A stretch of DNA of 64,000 bases from Nocardia sp. NRRL S-836 (lineage in GTDB: Bacteria > Actinomycetota > Actinomycetes > Mycobacteriales > Pseudonocardiaceae). Shown here one piece after another: positions 28,555-40,971 of the stretch (position 1 is the first letter of the stretch; every line of letters begins with the position of its first letter). Where the stretch lies: positions 124,001 to 188,000 of the forward strand of contig NZ_LGDY01000091.1 in NCBI RefSeq assembly GCF_001279525.1, written 5' to 3'. The translations under genes were made by a program, and so were the position numbers. Below the pieces are notes generated by a model. That model searched no databases, had not been told where the DNA came from, and saw only the letters and a program-made list of their open reading frames with translations.

Positions 28555-29196
28555 CTAGCCGCGCGCCCACCCGCGGCGCTCGCCCTCGTCGATCAGGTGC
28601 CGTCCGGCGTCCCACAGCGCCGCCGACGCCTCGCCGATGACCGCCTTGCGGGCGCGCACGTCGGCCGCGGTGACGCCGGGCGTGCGCCAGGTGCCGCCCT
28701 TGGCCATCCAGTTGAGCAGCAGGGGTTGGAGCCGGTCCATGGCCTTCGCGAACCGGGCCTCCGGCGTGGCGCGCGCCTCGAACTCGTCCCACAACGCCCG
28801 CAGCTCGCCCGCCGTGTCGGTGGGCAGCAGGCCGAACAACCGGTCGGCGGCGGCCTCCTCGCGGTCCTGCTGGCCGGTGCCCATCTCGGTGTCGTAGAGC
28901 GGGGTGTCGCCCGCGTAGATCTCGACGAGGTCGTGCACGACCACGAGCTTGATCGTGTGGCCGACGTCAACGGGCTCGTCGGCGTACTCGGCGAGGACCA
29001 GGACCATGAGCGCGAGGTGCCAGGAGTGCTCGGCGTCGTTCTCCCTGCGGTCGGCCGCGGCGAGCGGGGACTGGCGCAGGACCGTCTTCAGCTTGTCGAC
29101 CTCGATCAGGAACGTGAGGTGGTCGCGCAGCCGGGCGTCCAGGCCGTCCGGCAGCGGCGTGCGGTCGGTGAGCAGGTGTGTGTCAGCGGATGTCAC
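28555..29196 (-). CDS. HD-domain phosphohydrolase, YfbR/HDDC2-like
   Basis: The 213-residue protein has the metal-binding pattern of HD enzymes: His in NDAEHSWHLALM, the HD pair in VVVHDLVEIYAGD and a later Asp in AMDRLQPLLLNW. This matches the YfbR/HDDC2 group, which removes phosphate from deoxynucleoside monophosphates. The substrate here is inferred from the family only. It lies 12 bp before the stop of the leftward SDR gene and may share its transcript. Confidence 0.75.
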   Translation of the reverse strand: MTSADTHLLTDRTPLPDGLDARLRDHLTFLIEVDKLKTVLRQSPLAAADRRENDAEHSWHLALMVLVLAEYADEPVDVGHTIKLVVVHDLVEIYAGDTPLYDTEMGTGQQDREEAAADRLFGLLPTDTAGELRALWDEFEARATPEARFAKAMDRLQPLLLNWMAKGGTWRTPGVTAADVRARKAVIGEASAALWDAGRHLIDEGERRGWARG

Positions 29197-29208
29197 CCCG
29201 CCAGGATG

Positions 29209-29937
29209 TCACCGGGCCAGAACATCACCGGCTTGGGCGGCCGCCAGGAACTGCGCCCACGTGCGGGTCCCGCGGTCGCCGTCCAGGGTGAGGTTGTGCC
29301 CGTCCCGGTACGCCTTCCCCACCTTGCCCGGCAGCCGCACGGGCACGATGGGCCGCCGCTTGCCCGCACTGGTCAGGTAGTCGCGCACCAGCTGCTTGAG
29401 CTCGTACTCGGCCGGTCCGGCGAGATCGGCCACGCGACCGGCGGGCGCGCCCAGTGCGAGCTCGGCGATGCGGGCGGCCACGTCCGCGGCGTCGACCGGC
29501 TGCAGGCGCAGGCCCGGCACCGGCACGACCGGCAGCTTCGCCATGGCCCGCACCATCGTCAGCGTCAGGTCGTGGAACTGGGCGGCGCGCAGGATCGTGA
29601 ACGGGATGCCCGACACGGCGACGGCCTGCTCGCAGGCGAGCTTGGTGCGCAGCCACGCCAGCGGCACGGTGTCCGCGCCGATCACCGAGATGTACACGAG
29701 GTGGCGCACGCCCGTGCAGGCGGCGAGCAGGTTGCGGGTCGCCACGTCGTCGCCCTTCTGACCGCCGGCGAGGTGCACGACGACGTCGGCGTCGATCGCG
29801 GGGACGTCACCGGCGAGCAGGTCGCACACCAGGCCCGAGTGCCTGCTCAGCACCACGACCTCGGCGCCGCGTGCCCGCAGCAGCCCGACGACGTGCCGGC
29901 CGAGGGTGCCGGTGCCGCCCGTGACGAGGATCTTCAT
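29209..29937 (-). CDS. NAD(P)-binding SDR-type oxidoreductase/epimerase
   Basis: The 242-residue protein has the dinucleotide-binding GGTGTLGRH at residues 7-15, a short atypical-SDR core (HLVYISVIGAD, then PFTILRAAQFHDL) and no clear YxxxK. It belongs to the NmrA/NAD(P)H-binding group. It is divergent from an ECF sigma factor of the type usually paired with carboxymuconolactone decarboxylases, oxidoreductases or epimerases, so it is the likely partner. GGAGGG lies 5 nt before ATG 29937. Confidence 0.8.
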   Translation of the reverse strand: MKILVTGGTGTLGRHVVGLLRARGAEVVVLSRHSGLVCDLLAGDVPAIDADVVVHLAGGQKGDDVATRNLLAACTGVRHLVYISVIGADTVPLAWLRTKLACEQAVAVSGIPFTILRAAQFHDLTLTMVRAMAKLPVVPVPGLRLQPVDAADVAARIAELALGAPAGRVADLAGPAEYELKQLVRDYLTSAGKRRPIVPVRLPGKVGKAYRDGHNLTLDGDRGTRTWAQFLAAAQAGDVLAR

Positions 29938-29969
29938 GATTACCCTCCAAAGTGAGTCGCTGCCCGGTT

Positions 29970-29996
29970 GACCCGGCGGCGCCGGGGAACGTGACA
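29970..29996 (-). promoter_or_regulatory. ECF41-like promoter for the SDR gene
   Basis: On the minus strand TGTCAC (29996-29991) is followed after 17 nt by GGTC (29973-29970). This resembles the ECF41-type promoter TGTCACA with downstream CGTC. It lies between the sigma gene and the SDR gene, facing the SDR gene. Confidence 0.5.
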
Positions 29997-30024
29997 GCGT
30001 GTGCGCCAGGCCACAGGGGGAGCT

Positions 30025-30834
30025 TTGATCGCGCAGTTCGAGCAGGAGCGCAGCCGGCTGCGCGCCGTCGCCCACCGGATGCTCGGGTCGTTCGCCGAGG
30101 CCGATGACGCGCTGCAGGAGGCGTGGCTGCGGGTGCAGCGGGCCGACACCGGCGAGGTGGTGAACCCGCAGGGCTGGCTCACGACGGTCGTCGCCCGCGT
30201 GTGCCTGACCATGCTGCGCGACCGGCGCGAGCACGCCTTCGAGATGCCGGACCCGGTGATCGACGCCGCTGAGGAGCCGGAACAGCAGGCGGTCGCCAAC
30301 GACCAGGTGGGGCTCGCGATGCTGATCGTGCTGGACACCCTCAAGCCCGACGAGCGGCTGGCGTTCGTGCTGCACGACATGTTCGCGGTGCCGTTCGACG
30401 ACATCGCGCCGTTGATCGACAAGACGCCGGTGGCCACCCGCCAGCTCGCGTCCCGTGCGCGCAAACGCGTGCAGGAACGGCCGCGGTCGAACGTCGACCT
30501 GCCGAAGCAGCGGGCGGCGGTGAACGCGTTCCTCAAGGCGTCCCGCGAGGGAGACCTGGAGGGGCTGGTGTCGGTGCTGCACCCCGACGTCGTGCTGCGC
30601 GCCGGTGCCCTCGAGGTCATCGGAGCGCGTGCGGTGGCGGGACGCGCCAGCACGTTCCGCCGGTTCGCGACGACGGTGGAGATCCGGTTCGCGCTCATCG
30701 GCGGCGAGGCCGGCTTCGTCACGTCGGTCGACGGCGTGCTGTTCTCGGCGATGGCGTTCACCGTCCGGGACGGGCAGATCGCCGCGATCCACGTGATCCA
30801 GGACAGGGAGCAGCTCGCGCGCCTCGTGGCTTGA
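30025..30834 (+). CDS. ECF sigma factor with SnoaL-like C-terminal extension (SigJ/ECF41-like)
   Basis: The 269-residue protein has sigma region 2 (RAVAHRMLGSFAEADDALQE), region 4 (LDTLKPDERLAFVLHDMFA, then ATRQLASRARKRVQ) and a C-terminal NTF2/SnoaL-like domain of about 100 residues (AVNAFLKASREGDLEGLVSVLHPDVVL). Such extensions regulate activity without an anti-sigma factor. TTG 30025 has GGGGGAG just before it and gives the usual N-terminus; GTG 30001 is an alternative. It is divergent from the SDR gene. Confidence 0.85.
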   Translation: MIAQFEQERSRLRAVAHRMLGSFAEADDALQEAWLRVQRADTGEVVNPQGWLTTVVARVCLTMLRDRREHAFEMPDPVIDAAEEPEQQAVANDQVGLAMLIVLDTLKPDERLAFVLHDMFAVPFDDIAPLIDKTPVATRQLASRARKRVQERPRSNVDLPKQRAAVNAFLKASREGDLEGLVSVLHPDVVLRAGALEVIGARAVAGRASTFRRFATTVEIRFALIGGEAGFVTSVDGVLFSAMAFTVRDGQIAAIHVIQDREQLARLVA

Positions 30835-30902
30835 GAACGTGACGCGGCTCACCTCGCAAAGGTGACAGGGCGGTGTCGCGGACGGCTGGGAACGTCCGCG
30901 GC

Positions 30903-31736
30903 ATGAAGATCACCGATGAGGACCTCCTCGCCGAGACGCGGGAGCTCACCAGCCGGTTGCGGGCCGTGGAACAGCCGCTGGAGGTCCTGCGGCGCAACCG
31001 GCTCGGCGGTGACACGTCACCGGTCAGGCTGCCGCAGGGCCGGGACCGCGTCGTCTCCGGCGTCGGCGTCCGGGTCTTCACGCCGGACCGGGTCGACGGC
31101 GTGTACCTGCACGTGCACGGCGGTGGCTGGTCGTTCGGCTCGGCGGACGGGCAGGACGAGCGGCTGTGGCGGCTCGCTCAGGAGGCGCGGCTGGCCGTGG
31201 TGAGCGTCGAGTACCGCCTCGCCCCGGAGCACCCCTTCCCGGCCGGCCCCGACGACTGCGCGGCGGCCGCGCGGTGGCTGGCCGGCAGCGCCGTGGCGGA
31301 GTTCGGCACGAGCAGGCTGCTGATCGGCGGCGAGTCGGCGGGCGCCCACCTGAGCGTCCTCACGGTGCTGCGCCTGCCCGGTGTCTTCCGCGCGGCCAAC
31401 CTCGTGTTCGGCGCCTACGACCTGTCGAGGGCCGGCACCGCCCGGCTGGCACGCACCTACGAGCAGTTCACGCCGGGGATGACGGCCGAGCAGCGGCGGT
31501 CACCGGACGTCTCGCCCCTGTTCGCCGACCTGACCGGCGTGCCGCCCGCGAGGATCGTCGTCGGCACCGAGGACCCGCTGCTCGACGACTCCCTGGCCCT
31601 CGCGCGGCGGTGGCCGGCGCCCGTGCGGCTGACCGTCGTCGCGGGGGCACCGCACGGCTTCACCCTGCACCCGCTGATGATCACCGAACGCGAGCGGCGG
31701 CGTGAGCGGGAGTTCTTGGCAGAATCAGGGTGGTGA
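30903..31736 (+). CDS. Alpha/beta hydrolase, hormone-sensitive-lipase-like esterase
   Basis: The 277-residue enzyme has the oxyanion motif HGGGW starting at His72, the nucleophile Ser145 in GGESAGA, an acidic residue in GTEDPLLDD and the catalytic His in GAPHGF. It likely hydrolyses small esters or amides; the substrate is unknown. It overlaps the next WYL regulator gene by 7 bp, so the two are co-transcribed, perhaps with the upstream sigma factor gene 68 bp away. Confidence 0.82.
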   Translation: MKITDEDLLAETRELTSRLRAVEQPLEVLRRNRLGGDTSPVRLPQGRDRVVSGVGVRVFTPDRVDGVYLHVHGGGWSFGSADGQDERLWRLAQEARLAVVSVEYRLAPEHPFPAGPDDCAAAARWLAGSAVAEFGTSRLLIGGESAGAHLSVLTVLRLPGVFRAANLVFGAYDLSRAGTARLARTYEQFTPGMTAEQRRSPDVSPLFADLTGVPPARIVVGTEDPLLDDSLALARRWPAPVRLTVVAGAPHGFTLHPLMITERERRREREFLAESGW

Positions 31737-32464
31737 ACCGCACCGCCCGGCTGTACGCGCTGGTGGAGGAGTTGCGCGCGGCGGCGCCGAGACCGGTGAC
31801 GGTCGCCGTCCTCGCCGCCCGGCTCGAGGTCAGCACGCGGACCGTGCAGCGCGACCTGCAGGCGTTGATGGGGACCGGTGTCCCGGTGCGGACCACGCCG
31901 GGACGTGGCGGGGGCTGGTCGATCGACCCGGCGATGACCCTGCCGCCGATCCACCTCACGCCGGACGAGGCGGCGGTGCTGGCCGCCGCACTCGCCGGGG
32001 CCGACGGCTCGGCCGCCGCCCGCACGGCGTTCCAGAAGATCGCGGCAGTGCTGAACGGTCCCGCGACGGCCGCGGCCGGTCAGCTCGCCGCCCGCATCGT
32101 CGCGGTGCCGTCGCGAACCGATGCACGCGTCCGGGAAGCCGTCCACCAGGCGCTGGCCACGAACGCGGTGCTGTGCCTGACCTACACCGACGGCGCCGGC
32201 CGGGAGACCGGCCGCGTCGTGGAACCCGCCGGGCTGCTCACCGCCGACGGCCGGTGGTACCTCATCGCGTGGTGCCGCACCCGCCGGGCCGGTCGGGGCT
32301 TCCGGCTGGACCGGATCACGTCGGCGGTGCCCGTCGGCGAGCAGGCGCGGCGGCACGACCTGAACGAGCTGCTGCGCGGCTCGCCGGCCGCCGGCGCCGT
32401 GCGGCCCGCGACGCTGGATCCCCTGAATGCAGCAATGGCCCCCTCGACGTCCCAGGGCGACTGA
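31730..32464 (+). CDS. WYL-domain transcriptional regulator, YafY type
   Basis: The 244-residue protein has an N-terminal HTH (TVAVLAARLEVSTRTVQRDL, about residues 23-42), a GRGGGWSI wing and a WYL domain ending with GRWYLIAWCRTRRAGRGF and RLDRI. WYL domains sense small ligands or nucleic acid. It starts with GTG inside the hydrolase gene and its stop lies in a long hairpin. Confidence 0.85.
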   Translation: MVNRTARLYALVEELRAAAPRPVTVAVLAARLEVSTRTVQRDLQALMGTGVPVRTTPGRGGGWSIDPAMTLPPIHLTPDEAAVLAAALAGADGSAAARTAFQKIAAVLNGPATAAAGQLAARIVAVPSRTDARVREAVHQALATNAVLCLTYTDGAGRETGRVVEPAGLLTADGRWYLIAWCRTRRAGRGFRLDRITSAVPVGEQARRHDLNELLRGSPAAGAVRPATLDPLNAAMAPSTSQGD

Positions 32465-32486
32465 CAGGACGTGAGGGAGCCATTGC
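32432..32486 (+). terminator. Long hairpin spanning the stop of the WYL regulator gene
   Basis: GCAATGGC (32432-32439) pairs with GCCATTGC (32479-32486), and CGACGTCC pairs imperfectly with GGACGTGAG inside. The stem includes the last codons and stop. It lies between convergent WYL and bldD genes and is probably a terminator; the sequence also looks like a repeated intergenic element. Confidence 0.55.
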
Positions 32487-32514
32487 TCCGAACGGGGAGC
32501 CGCGGAGGTGGTGC

Positions 32515-33003
32515 TCAGTCTTCCTTGGCCGGGCGGGCCTCGGGAGGCAGCACACCCCAGTCGATCAGCTGTTCGGTGAGCTCACCGGGGGTCATGTCGT
32601 AGATGATGGCCAGCGAACGGAGGTCCTCGGTGCGGATCGAGAGGACCTTGCCGTTGTAGTCGCCGCGCTGCGACTGGATCGTCGCGGCGTAGCGGGCCAG
32701 CGGACCGACCTTCTCAACCGGCAGCTGCTGCAGCCGTTCGAGGTTGATCACGATCTTCGTGGCGGGCTCGGCACCGGACGGCACGCGGCCCTCCGGCAGG
32801 AGCTCGGCGACGGGGACCCCGTAGAAGTCGGCCAGCTCGGCGAGCTTCTGCACGGTCACCGCGCGGTCACCACGCTCGTAGGAGCCGACGACCACGGCCT
32901 TCCAGCGACCGCCGGACTTCTGCTCGACGCCGTGCAGGGACAGACCCTGCTGCTGGCGGATAGCGCGGAGCTTGGCCCCCAGCGCCTTGGCGTAGTCGCC
33001 CAT
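32515..33003 (-). CDS. bldD: Developmental regulator BldD, c-di-GMP-responsive
   Basis: The 162-residue protein has an N-terminal XRE-type HTH (KLRAIRQQQGLSLHGVEQKS, about residues 11-30, with GSYERGDRA) and the C-terminal domain that binds tetrameric c-di-GMP. The signature RxD-x8-RxxD is complete: R113-G-D115 and R124-T-E-D127. BldD represses developmental genes and its own gene. It is transcribed leftward, divergent from pyrR. A palindromic BldD-type box lies upstream. Confidence 0.94.
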   Translation of the reverse strand: MGDYAKALGAKLRAIRQQQGLSLHGVEQKSGGRWKAVVVGSYERGDRAVTVQKLAELADFYGVPVAELLPEGRVPSGAEPATKIVINLERLQQLPVEKVGPLARYAATIQSQRGDYNGKVLSIRTEDLRSLAIIYDMTPGELTEQLIDWGVLPPEARPAKED

Positions 33004-33074
33004 GTGGCGGTTCTCCGTTCATTCGCCCCGTCAGCAGTACGGCCGCGCTGCGGGGAGGCTTAGATCGATACGCA

Positions 33075-33089
33075 GAGTAATGATTACTC
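33075..33089. promoter_or_regulatory. BldD-type autoregulatory box
   Basis: GAGTAATGATTACTC is a perfect dyad around a central G and fits the AGTNA-N-TNACT form of the BldD operator. It lies 72 bp upstream of the bldD ATG. On the minus strand TTGACC occurs 16 nt before a TAATCA that overlaps the box, so binding would block that promoter. Confidence 0.65.
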
Positions 33090-33226
33090 GCCGTGGTCGA
33101 CAGGTCAAGCTGATCTCAGGGAGAGACGCTCGCCACGCGTGCGACACCACTCGGATGGTTGACCGTCCGTAGGTGATACGGTGCAGGTCAGCCTAGTTGT
33201 TCATAGGTGTCCGACGTCCTTTAAGG

Positions 33227-33250
33227 ACCCGTCCAGTGAGGCGGGGAAGG
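33227..33250 (+). promoter_or_regulatory. PyrR-binding leader RNA hairpin before pyrR
   Basis: CCCG-TCCAGTGAGG-CGGG forms a short stem with a loop that closely matches the PyrR-binding consensus TCCNGNGAGG. The ribosome binding site GGGAAGGAGG follows directly, so PyrR binding can act at translation initiation, as proposed for mycobacteria. A pyr attenuator terminator is not seen. Confidence 0.65.
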
Positions 33251-33260
33251 AGGTCCAGCC

Positions 33261-33833
33261 GTGGCGTCACGTCAACGTGGCGCGACGGATCCGGCCGGGG
33301 ATCGAGAGATCCTGTCGGCCGGTGATGTCGCGCGCACTGTCGCCCGAATGGCCCATCAGATCATCGAGAAGACCGCTCTCGATGCACCCAGCGCACCCGA
33401 TGTCGTCTTGATGGGTATTCCCTCCAGGGGAGCCCCTCTCGCCCGCCGACTGGCGGCCAAGATCGCCGAGTTCTGTGGTAAGGCGGTCGGCGAGGGCACC
33501 CTCGACATCACCCTCTACCGCGACGACCTCCGCCGCGGACCGACCAGGCCGCTGGAGACCACGAAGCTGCCCGAGGGCGGCATCGACGACAAGCTCGTCG
33601 TGCTCGTGGACGACGTCCTGTTCTCCGGCCGCACCATCCGCGCCGCCCTCGACGCCCTGCGCGACCACGGCCGGCCCCGCGCGGTGCAGCTCGCCGTGCT
33701 GGTCGACCGCGGCCACCGCGAGCTGCCGATCCGCGCGGACTACGTCGGCAAGAACCTGCCGACGGCCAAGACCGAGGACGTCGTCGTGCTCCTGGAGGAG
33801 TTCGACGGCCGCGACGGGGTGGTGCTGAAGTGA
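33261..33833 (+). CDS. pyrR: Bifunctional pyr operon regulator / uracil phosphoribosyltransferase
   Basis: The 190-residue protein has the PRPP-binding motif [18 protein letters not shown], the N-terminal [19 protein letters not shown] and the [12 protein letters not shown] loop of PyrR. It binds pyr leader RNA when UMP is high and has uracil phosphoribosyltransferase activity. It starts with GTG 33261 after a strong ribosome binding site and heads the pyr operon; pyrB overlaps it by GTGA. Confidence 0.95.
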   Translation: MASRQRGATDPAGDREILSAGDVARTVARMAHQIIEKTALDAPSAPDVVLMGIPSRGAPLARRLAAKIAEFCGKAVGEGTLDITLYRDDLRRGPTRPLETTKLPEGGIDDKLVVLVDDVLFSGRTIRAALDALRDHGRPRAVQLAVLVDRGHRELPIRADYVGKNLPTAKTEDVVVLLEEFDGRDGVVLK

Positions 33834-34762
33834 AGCACCTGCTCTCCACCGACGGGCTCGGCCGCGACCAGGCGACGGCGATCCTCGACACCGCCGACCG
33901 CCTCAAGCAGGCGTTGCTCGGCCGCGAGGTGCGCAAGCTGCCGACGCTGCGCGGCCGCACCGTGATCACCATGTTCTACGAGAACAGCACCCGCACCCGC
34001 GTCTCGTTCGAGATCGCCGGCAAGTGGATGTCCGCCGACGTGATCAACGTCAGCAGCTCCGGTTCCAGCGTCGGCAAGGGCGAGTCGCTGCGCGACACCG
34101 CTCTGACGCTGCAGGCCGCGGGCGCCGACTGCGTGATCGTGCGGCACCCGGCGTCCGGTGCGGCGCACCGGCTCGCGGGCTGGCTCAAGCACACCGGCAC
34201 GTCCGTGGTGAACGCGGGCGACGGCATGCACGAGCACCCGACCCAGGCGCTGCTCGACGCCGCCACGTTGCGCGACCGCCTCGGCAGCCTCGACGGCCGC
34301 CGGGTCGCGATCGTCGGCGACGTGCTGCACAGCCGGGTGGCGCGGTCGAACGTGCACCTGCTCACCGCGCTCGGCGCCGAGGTCACGCTGGTCGCCCCGC
34401 CCACGCTGCTGCCGGTGGGCGTGGAGAACTGGCCGGTCGCCCTCTCGCACGAGATCGACGCCGAGCTGCCCTCGCAGGACGCCGTGATGCTGCTGCGCGT
34501 GCAGGCCGAGCGGATGACCGGCGGGTTCTTCCCGAGCTCGCGCGAGTACTCGATCGCCTACGGCCTCAACGAGCGCCGCTTGAAGCTGCTGCCCGAGCAC
34601 GCCGTCGTGCTGCACCCCGGCCCGATGCTGCGCGGCATGGAGATCGCCTCCGTCGTCGCCGACAGCCCGCAGGCCGCCATCACCGAGCAGGTCCGCAACG
34701 GTGTCCACGTGCGCATGGCCGTGCTCTACCACTTGCTCGCCCATGAGGAGGAAACCGCGTGA
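33830..34762 (+). CDS. pyrB: Aspartate carbamoyltransferase catalytic subunit
   Basis: The 310-residue enzyme carbamoylates aspartate. Carbamoyl phosphate-binding STRTRVSFE, the [13 protein letters not shown] loop, HPASGAAH, the HPTQALLDA motif and [10 protein letters not shown] are all present. No regulatory subunit gene (pyrI) is near, as usual in actinobacteria. It overlaps both neighbours by 4 bp. Confidence 0.96.
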   Translation: MKHLLSTDGLGRDQATAILDTADRLKQALLGREVRKLPTLRGRTVITMFYENSTRTRVSFEIAGKWMSADVINVSSSGSSVGKGESLRDTALTLQAAGADCVIVRHPASGAAHRLAGWLKHTGTSVVNAGDGMHEHPTQALLDAATLRDRLGSLDGRRVAIVGDVLHSRVARSNVHLLTALGAEVTLVAPPTLLPVGVENWPVALSHEIDAELPSQDAVMLLRVQAERMTGGFFPSSREYSIAYGLNERRLKLLPEHAVVLHPGPMLRGMEIASVVADSPQAAITEQVRNGVHVRMAVLYHLLAHEEETA

Positions 34763-36057
34763 AACCCTTGCTGCTCAAGGGAGTTCGTCCCTATGGCGAG
34801 GGGGAACCGCGTGACATCCTGATCCGTGACGGTGTGATCGCTCGCCTAGACGATTCAAGCCGGCACGGAGATGAGGACGCGGAGGTCATCGAGGGCAACG
34901 GCGCGGTTCTGCTGCCGGGCTTCGTGGACCTGCACACCCACCTGCGCGAACCCGGCCGCGAGGACACCGAGACCATCGAGACGGGCTCCAGGGCCGCCGC
35001 ACTCGGTGGCTACACGGCCGTCTTCGCCATGGCCAACACCGACCCGGTCGCCGACAACGCCGTGATCGTCGAGCACGTCGCCCGCCGCGGGCAGGAGGTC
35101 GGCCTGGTCGACGTCCACCCGGTCGGCGCCGTCACCGTCGGGCTCAAGGGCGAGAAGCTCGCCGAGCTCGGCACGATGGCGAAGTCCAAGGCGAACGTCC
35201 GGGTCTTCTCCGACGACGGCCACTGCGTGCACGACCCGCTGATCATGCGGCGGGCGCTGGAGTACTCCAAGTCCCTGGGTGCCGTCATCGCCCAGCACGC
35301 CGAGGAACCGCGGCTGACCGTCGGCGCCCAGGCGCACGAGGGCGAGAACGCCTCCCGGCTGGGCCTGCAGGGCTGGCCCGCCGCGGCCGAGGAGTCGATC
35401 GTGGCCCGCGACTGCATCCTCGCGCGGCAGGTCGGCGCGAAGCTGCACGTCTGCCACGTCAGCACCACCGGCACGGCGGACGTGCTGAGGTGGGCCAAGG
35501 CGCGTGGCACGAAGGTCTCCGCCGAGGTCACCCCGCACCACCTGATCCTGACCGACGACCGGCTGAGCACCTACGACCCGGTCAACAAGGTCAACCCCCC
35601 GCTGCGCACGCGGACCGACGTCGACGCGCTGCGCCAGGCGCTGGCCGACGGCACCATCGACTGCGTGGCGACGGACCACGCGCCGCACGCCGTCCAGGAC
35701 AAGGACTGCGAGTGGTCGGCGGCCCGTCCCGGCATGCTCGGCCTGCAGACCGCGCTCGGGATCGTCGTGGAGACGATGGTGAAGACCGGCCTGCTCGACT
35801 GGCGCGGTGTCGCGCGGGTGATGAGCGAGAAGCCCGCCGAGATCGCCGGCCTGACCGACCAGGGCCGCCCGATCGAGGTCGGCGAGCCCGCGAACCTCGT
35901 GCTGGTCGACCCGGACGCCACGTGGACCGTGAACGGCGCGGAGCTCGCGAGCATCGCGGGCAACACCCCGTTCGAGGGCATGGAGCTGCCCGGCGCGGTG
36001 ACCGCCACCATCTTGCGTGGCCGGGTCACCGCACTGGCGGGAAGGATTGCCGGATGA
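34759..36057 (+). CDS. pyrC: Dihydroorotase
   Basis: The 432-residue amidohydrolase has the metal-binding [10 protein letters not shown], the later His residues in [13 protein letters not shown] and [11 protein letters not shown] and the catalytic Asp in [12 protein letters not shown]. It cyclises carbamoyl aspartate to dihydroorotate. It is a class I type enzyme. GTG 34759 overlaps the pyrB stop. Confidence 0.96.
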   Translation: MKPLLLKGVRPYGEGEPRDILIRDGVIARLDDSSRHGDEDAEVIEGNGAVLLPGFVDLHTHLREPGREDTETIETGSRAAALGGYTAVFAMANTDPVADNAVIVEHVARRGQEVGLVDVHPVGAVTVGLKGEKLAELGTMAKSKANVRVFSDDGHCVHDPLIMRRALEYSKSLGAVIAQHAEEPRLTVGAQAHEGENASRLGLQGWPAAAEESIVARDCILARQVGAKLHVCHVSTTGTADVLRWAKARGTKVSAEVTPHHLILTDDRLSTYDPVNKVNPPLRTRTDVDALRQALADGTIDCVATDHAPHAVQDKDCEWSAARPGMLGLQTALGIVVETMVKTGLLDWRGVARVMSEKPAEIAGLTDQGRPIEVGEPANLVLVDPDATWTVNGAELASIAGNTPFEGMELPGAVTATILRGRVTALAGRIAG

Positions 36058-36560
36058 GCCGCGTTCTGCTGTCACTGGCCGTTCTCGTCTTCTTCGCTCT
36101 GTGCGTCTACGGCATGTGGCACGGCTGGAAGCGCCGCCAGCGCGCACAGGCCGGCCTGCCCGCGTTCCCCGCGACGCCGGAGCACCTCGGCACACCGGCG
36201 CTCTCGACCACGGGCGTCTACATCGGAACGACGAACGCGGGCAACTGGCAGGACCGCGTCCAGGTGGGCGACATCGGCCACCGCGCGGAGGCGACGCTGA
36301 GCCTGGTGCCCGAGGGCGTCGCCATCGACCGCGTCGGTGCGACACCGATCTTCATCCCCGCCGGGGCCGTCCGGGCCGCCCGCACCGACCGCGGGCTCGC
36401 CGGGAAGGTCATGTTCAGCGAGGAAGGCCTGCTGGTGGTCCAGTGGGAGAACCAGGGCCACCTCTTCGACACGGGGTTCCGTGGCGACGACAAGGACGTT
36501 TACGACGAATGGGTCGCCGCGCTGAGCGCGCACCCATCGAACACGGAGGGCAAGGCGTGA
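36054..36560 (+). CDS. PH-like-domain membrane protein conserved between pyrC and carA
   Basis: The 168-residue protein has one N-terminal transmembrane helix (about residues 4-22), a basic stretch and a beta-rich domain ([20 protein letters not shown], then [12 protein letters not shown] and [16 protein letters not shown]). The same position in M. tuberculosis is taken by Rv1382. It is translationally coupled on both sides in the pyr operon. Its function is unknown; it could link the membrane to carbamoyl phosphate synthesis, but nothing here proves that. Confidence 0.75.
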   Translation: MSRVLLSLAVLVFFALCVYGMWHGWKRRQRAQAGLPAFPATPEHLGTPALSTTGVYIGTTNAGNWQDRVQVGDIGHRAEATLSLVPEGVAIDRVGATPIFIPAGAVRAARTDRGLAGKVMFSEEGLLVVQWENQGHLFDTGFRGDDKDVYDEWVAALSAHPSNTEGKA

Positions 36561-37668
36561 CGAACGCGGCATTGGTGCTGGAAGACGGACGTGTCTTCCG
36601 CGGCGAGGCGTACGGAGCGACCGGCGTCTCGCTCGGCGAGGTCGTGTTCTCCACGGCCATGACCGGTTACCAGGAAACCCTGACCGACCCCTCCTACCAC
36701 CGCCAGATCGTGGTGCAGACCGCGCCGCAGATCGGCAACACCGGCTGGAACGACGAGGACGACGAGTCCAGGAAGATCTGGGTCGCCGGCTACGTGGTCC
36801 GCGACCCCGCGCGCACCCCGTCGAACTGGCGCTCCCGGCGCGGTCTCGACGAGGAGCTGGCCAGCCAGGGCGTCGTCGGCATCGCGGGCCTCGACACCCG
36901 CACCCTGACCCGCCACATCCGCGAGCAGGGCGCCATGCGCGCCGGTGTGTTCTCCGGCCCCGAGCTGACCGACGACGCGTCGATGGTCGAGCGGGTCAAG
37001 GCCTCCGCGCAGATGCTCGGCGCGAACCTCGCCGTCGACGTCACCACGGACCAGCCGTACGTGGTCGAGGCGATCGGCGAGAAGAAGTTCACCGTCGCCG
37101 CGCTCGACCTGGGCATCAAGTCCAACACCCCGCGGATGATGGCGGCACGCGGCATCGAGGTGCACGTGCTGCCGCTGACCAGCTCGTTCGAGGACATCCT
37201 CAAGGTCAGCCCGGACGGGTTGTTCCTCTCCAACGGCCCCGGCGACCCGGCCACGCAGGACCACGCCATCGCGCTCACCAGGGAAGCTCTGGGCCGCAAG
37301 CTGCCGCTGTTCGGCATCTGCTTCGGCAACCAGATCCTGGGCCGCGCGGTCGGCCGCGGCACGTACAAGATGCGCTACGGCCACCGCGGCATCAACATCC
37401 CGGTGATCGACGTCGCCACCGGCAAGGTCGCCATCACCTCCCAGAACCACGGGTTCGCGCTGGAGGGCACGCCGGGGGAGGAGTTCTCCTCCGAGTTCGG
37501 CCGCGCCGTGCTGTCGCACTACTGCCCCAACGACGGCACCGTCGAGGGCGTCCGGCTGCTCGACGCACCGGCGTTCTCCGTGCAGTACCACCCAGAGGCC
37601 GCGGCCGGACCGCACGACGCCGCGCCCCTGTTCGACGAGTTCGTGACGCTGATGAATGAGGCCCGCTG

Positions 37669-37669
<1 letters not shown>
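36557..37669 (+). CDS. carA: Carbamoyl-phosphate synthase small subunit
   Basis: The 370-residue glutaminase subunit has an N-terminal domain beginning [16 protein letters not shown] and a class I glutamine amidotransferase domain with the nucleophile Cys255 in FGICFGNQ and the His/Glu pair in [12 protein letters not shown]. It supplies ammonia to CarB. It overlaps the PH-like gene by GTGA and shares one base with carB. Confidence 0.96.

Positions 37670-40967
<3,298 letters not shown>

Positions 40968-40971
<4 letters not shown>

Noticed and set aside
30840..30902. Second ECF promoter before the esterase gene
   Set aside because: TGACAG and CGTC are present but the spacing of about 24 nt does not fit the ECF41-type promoter.
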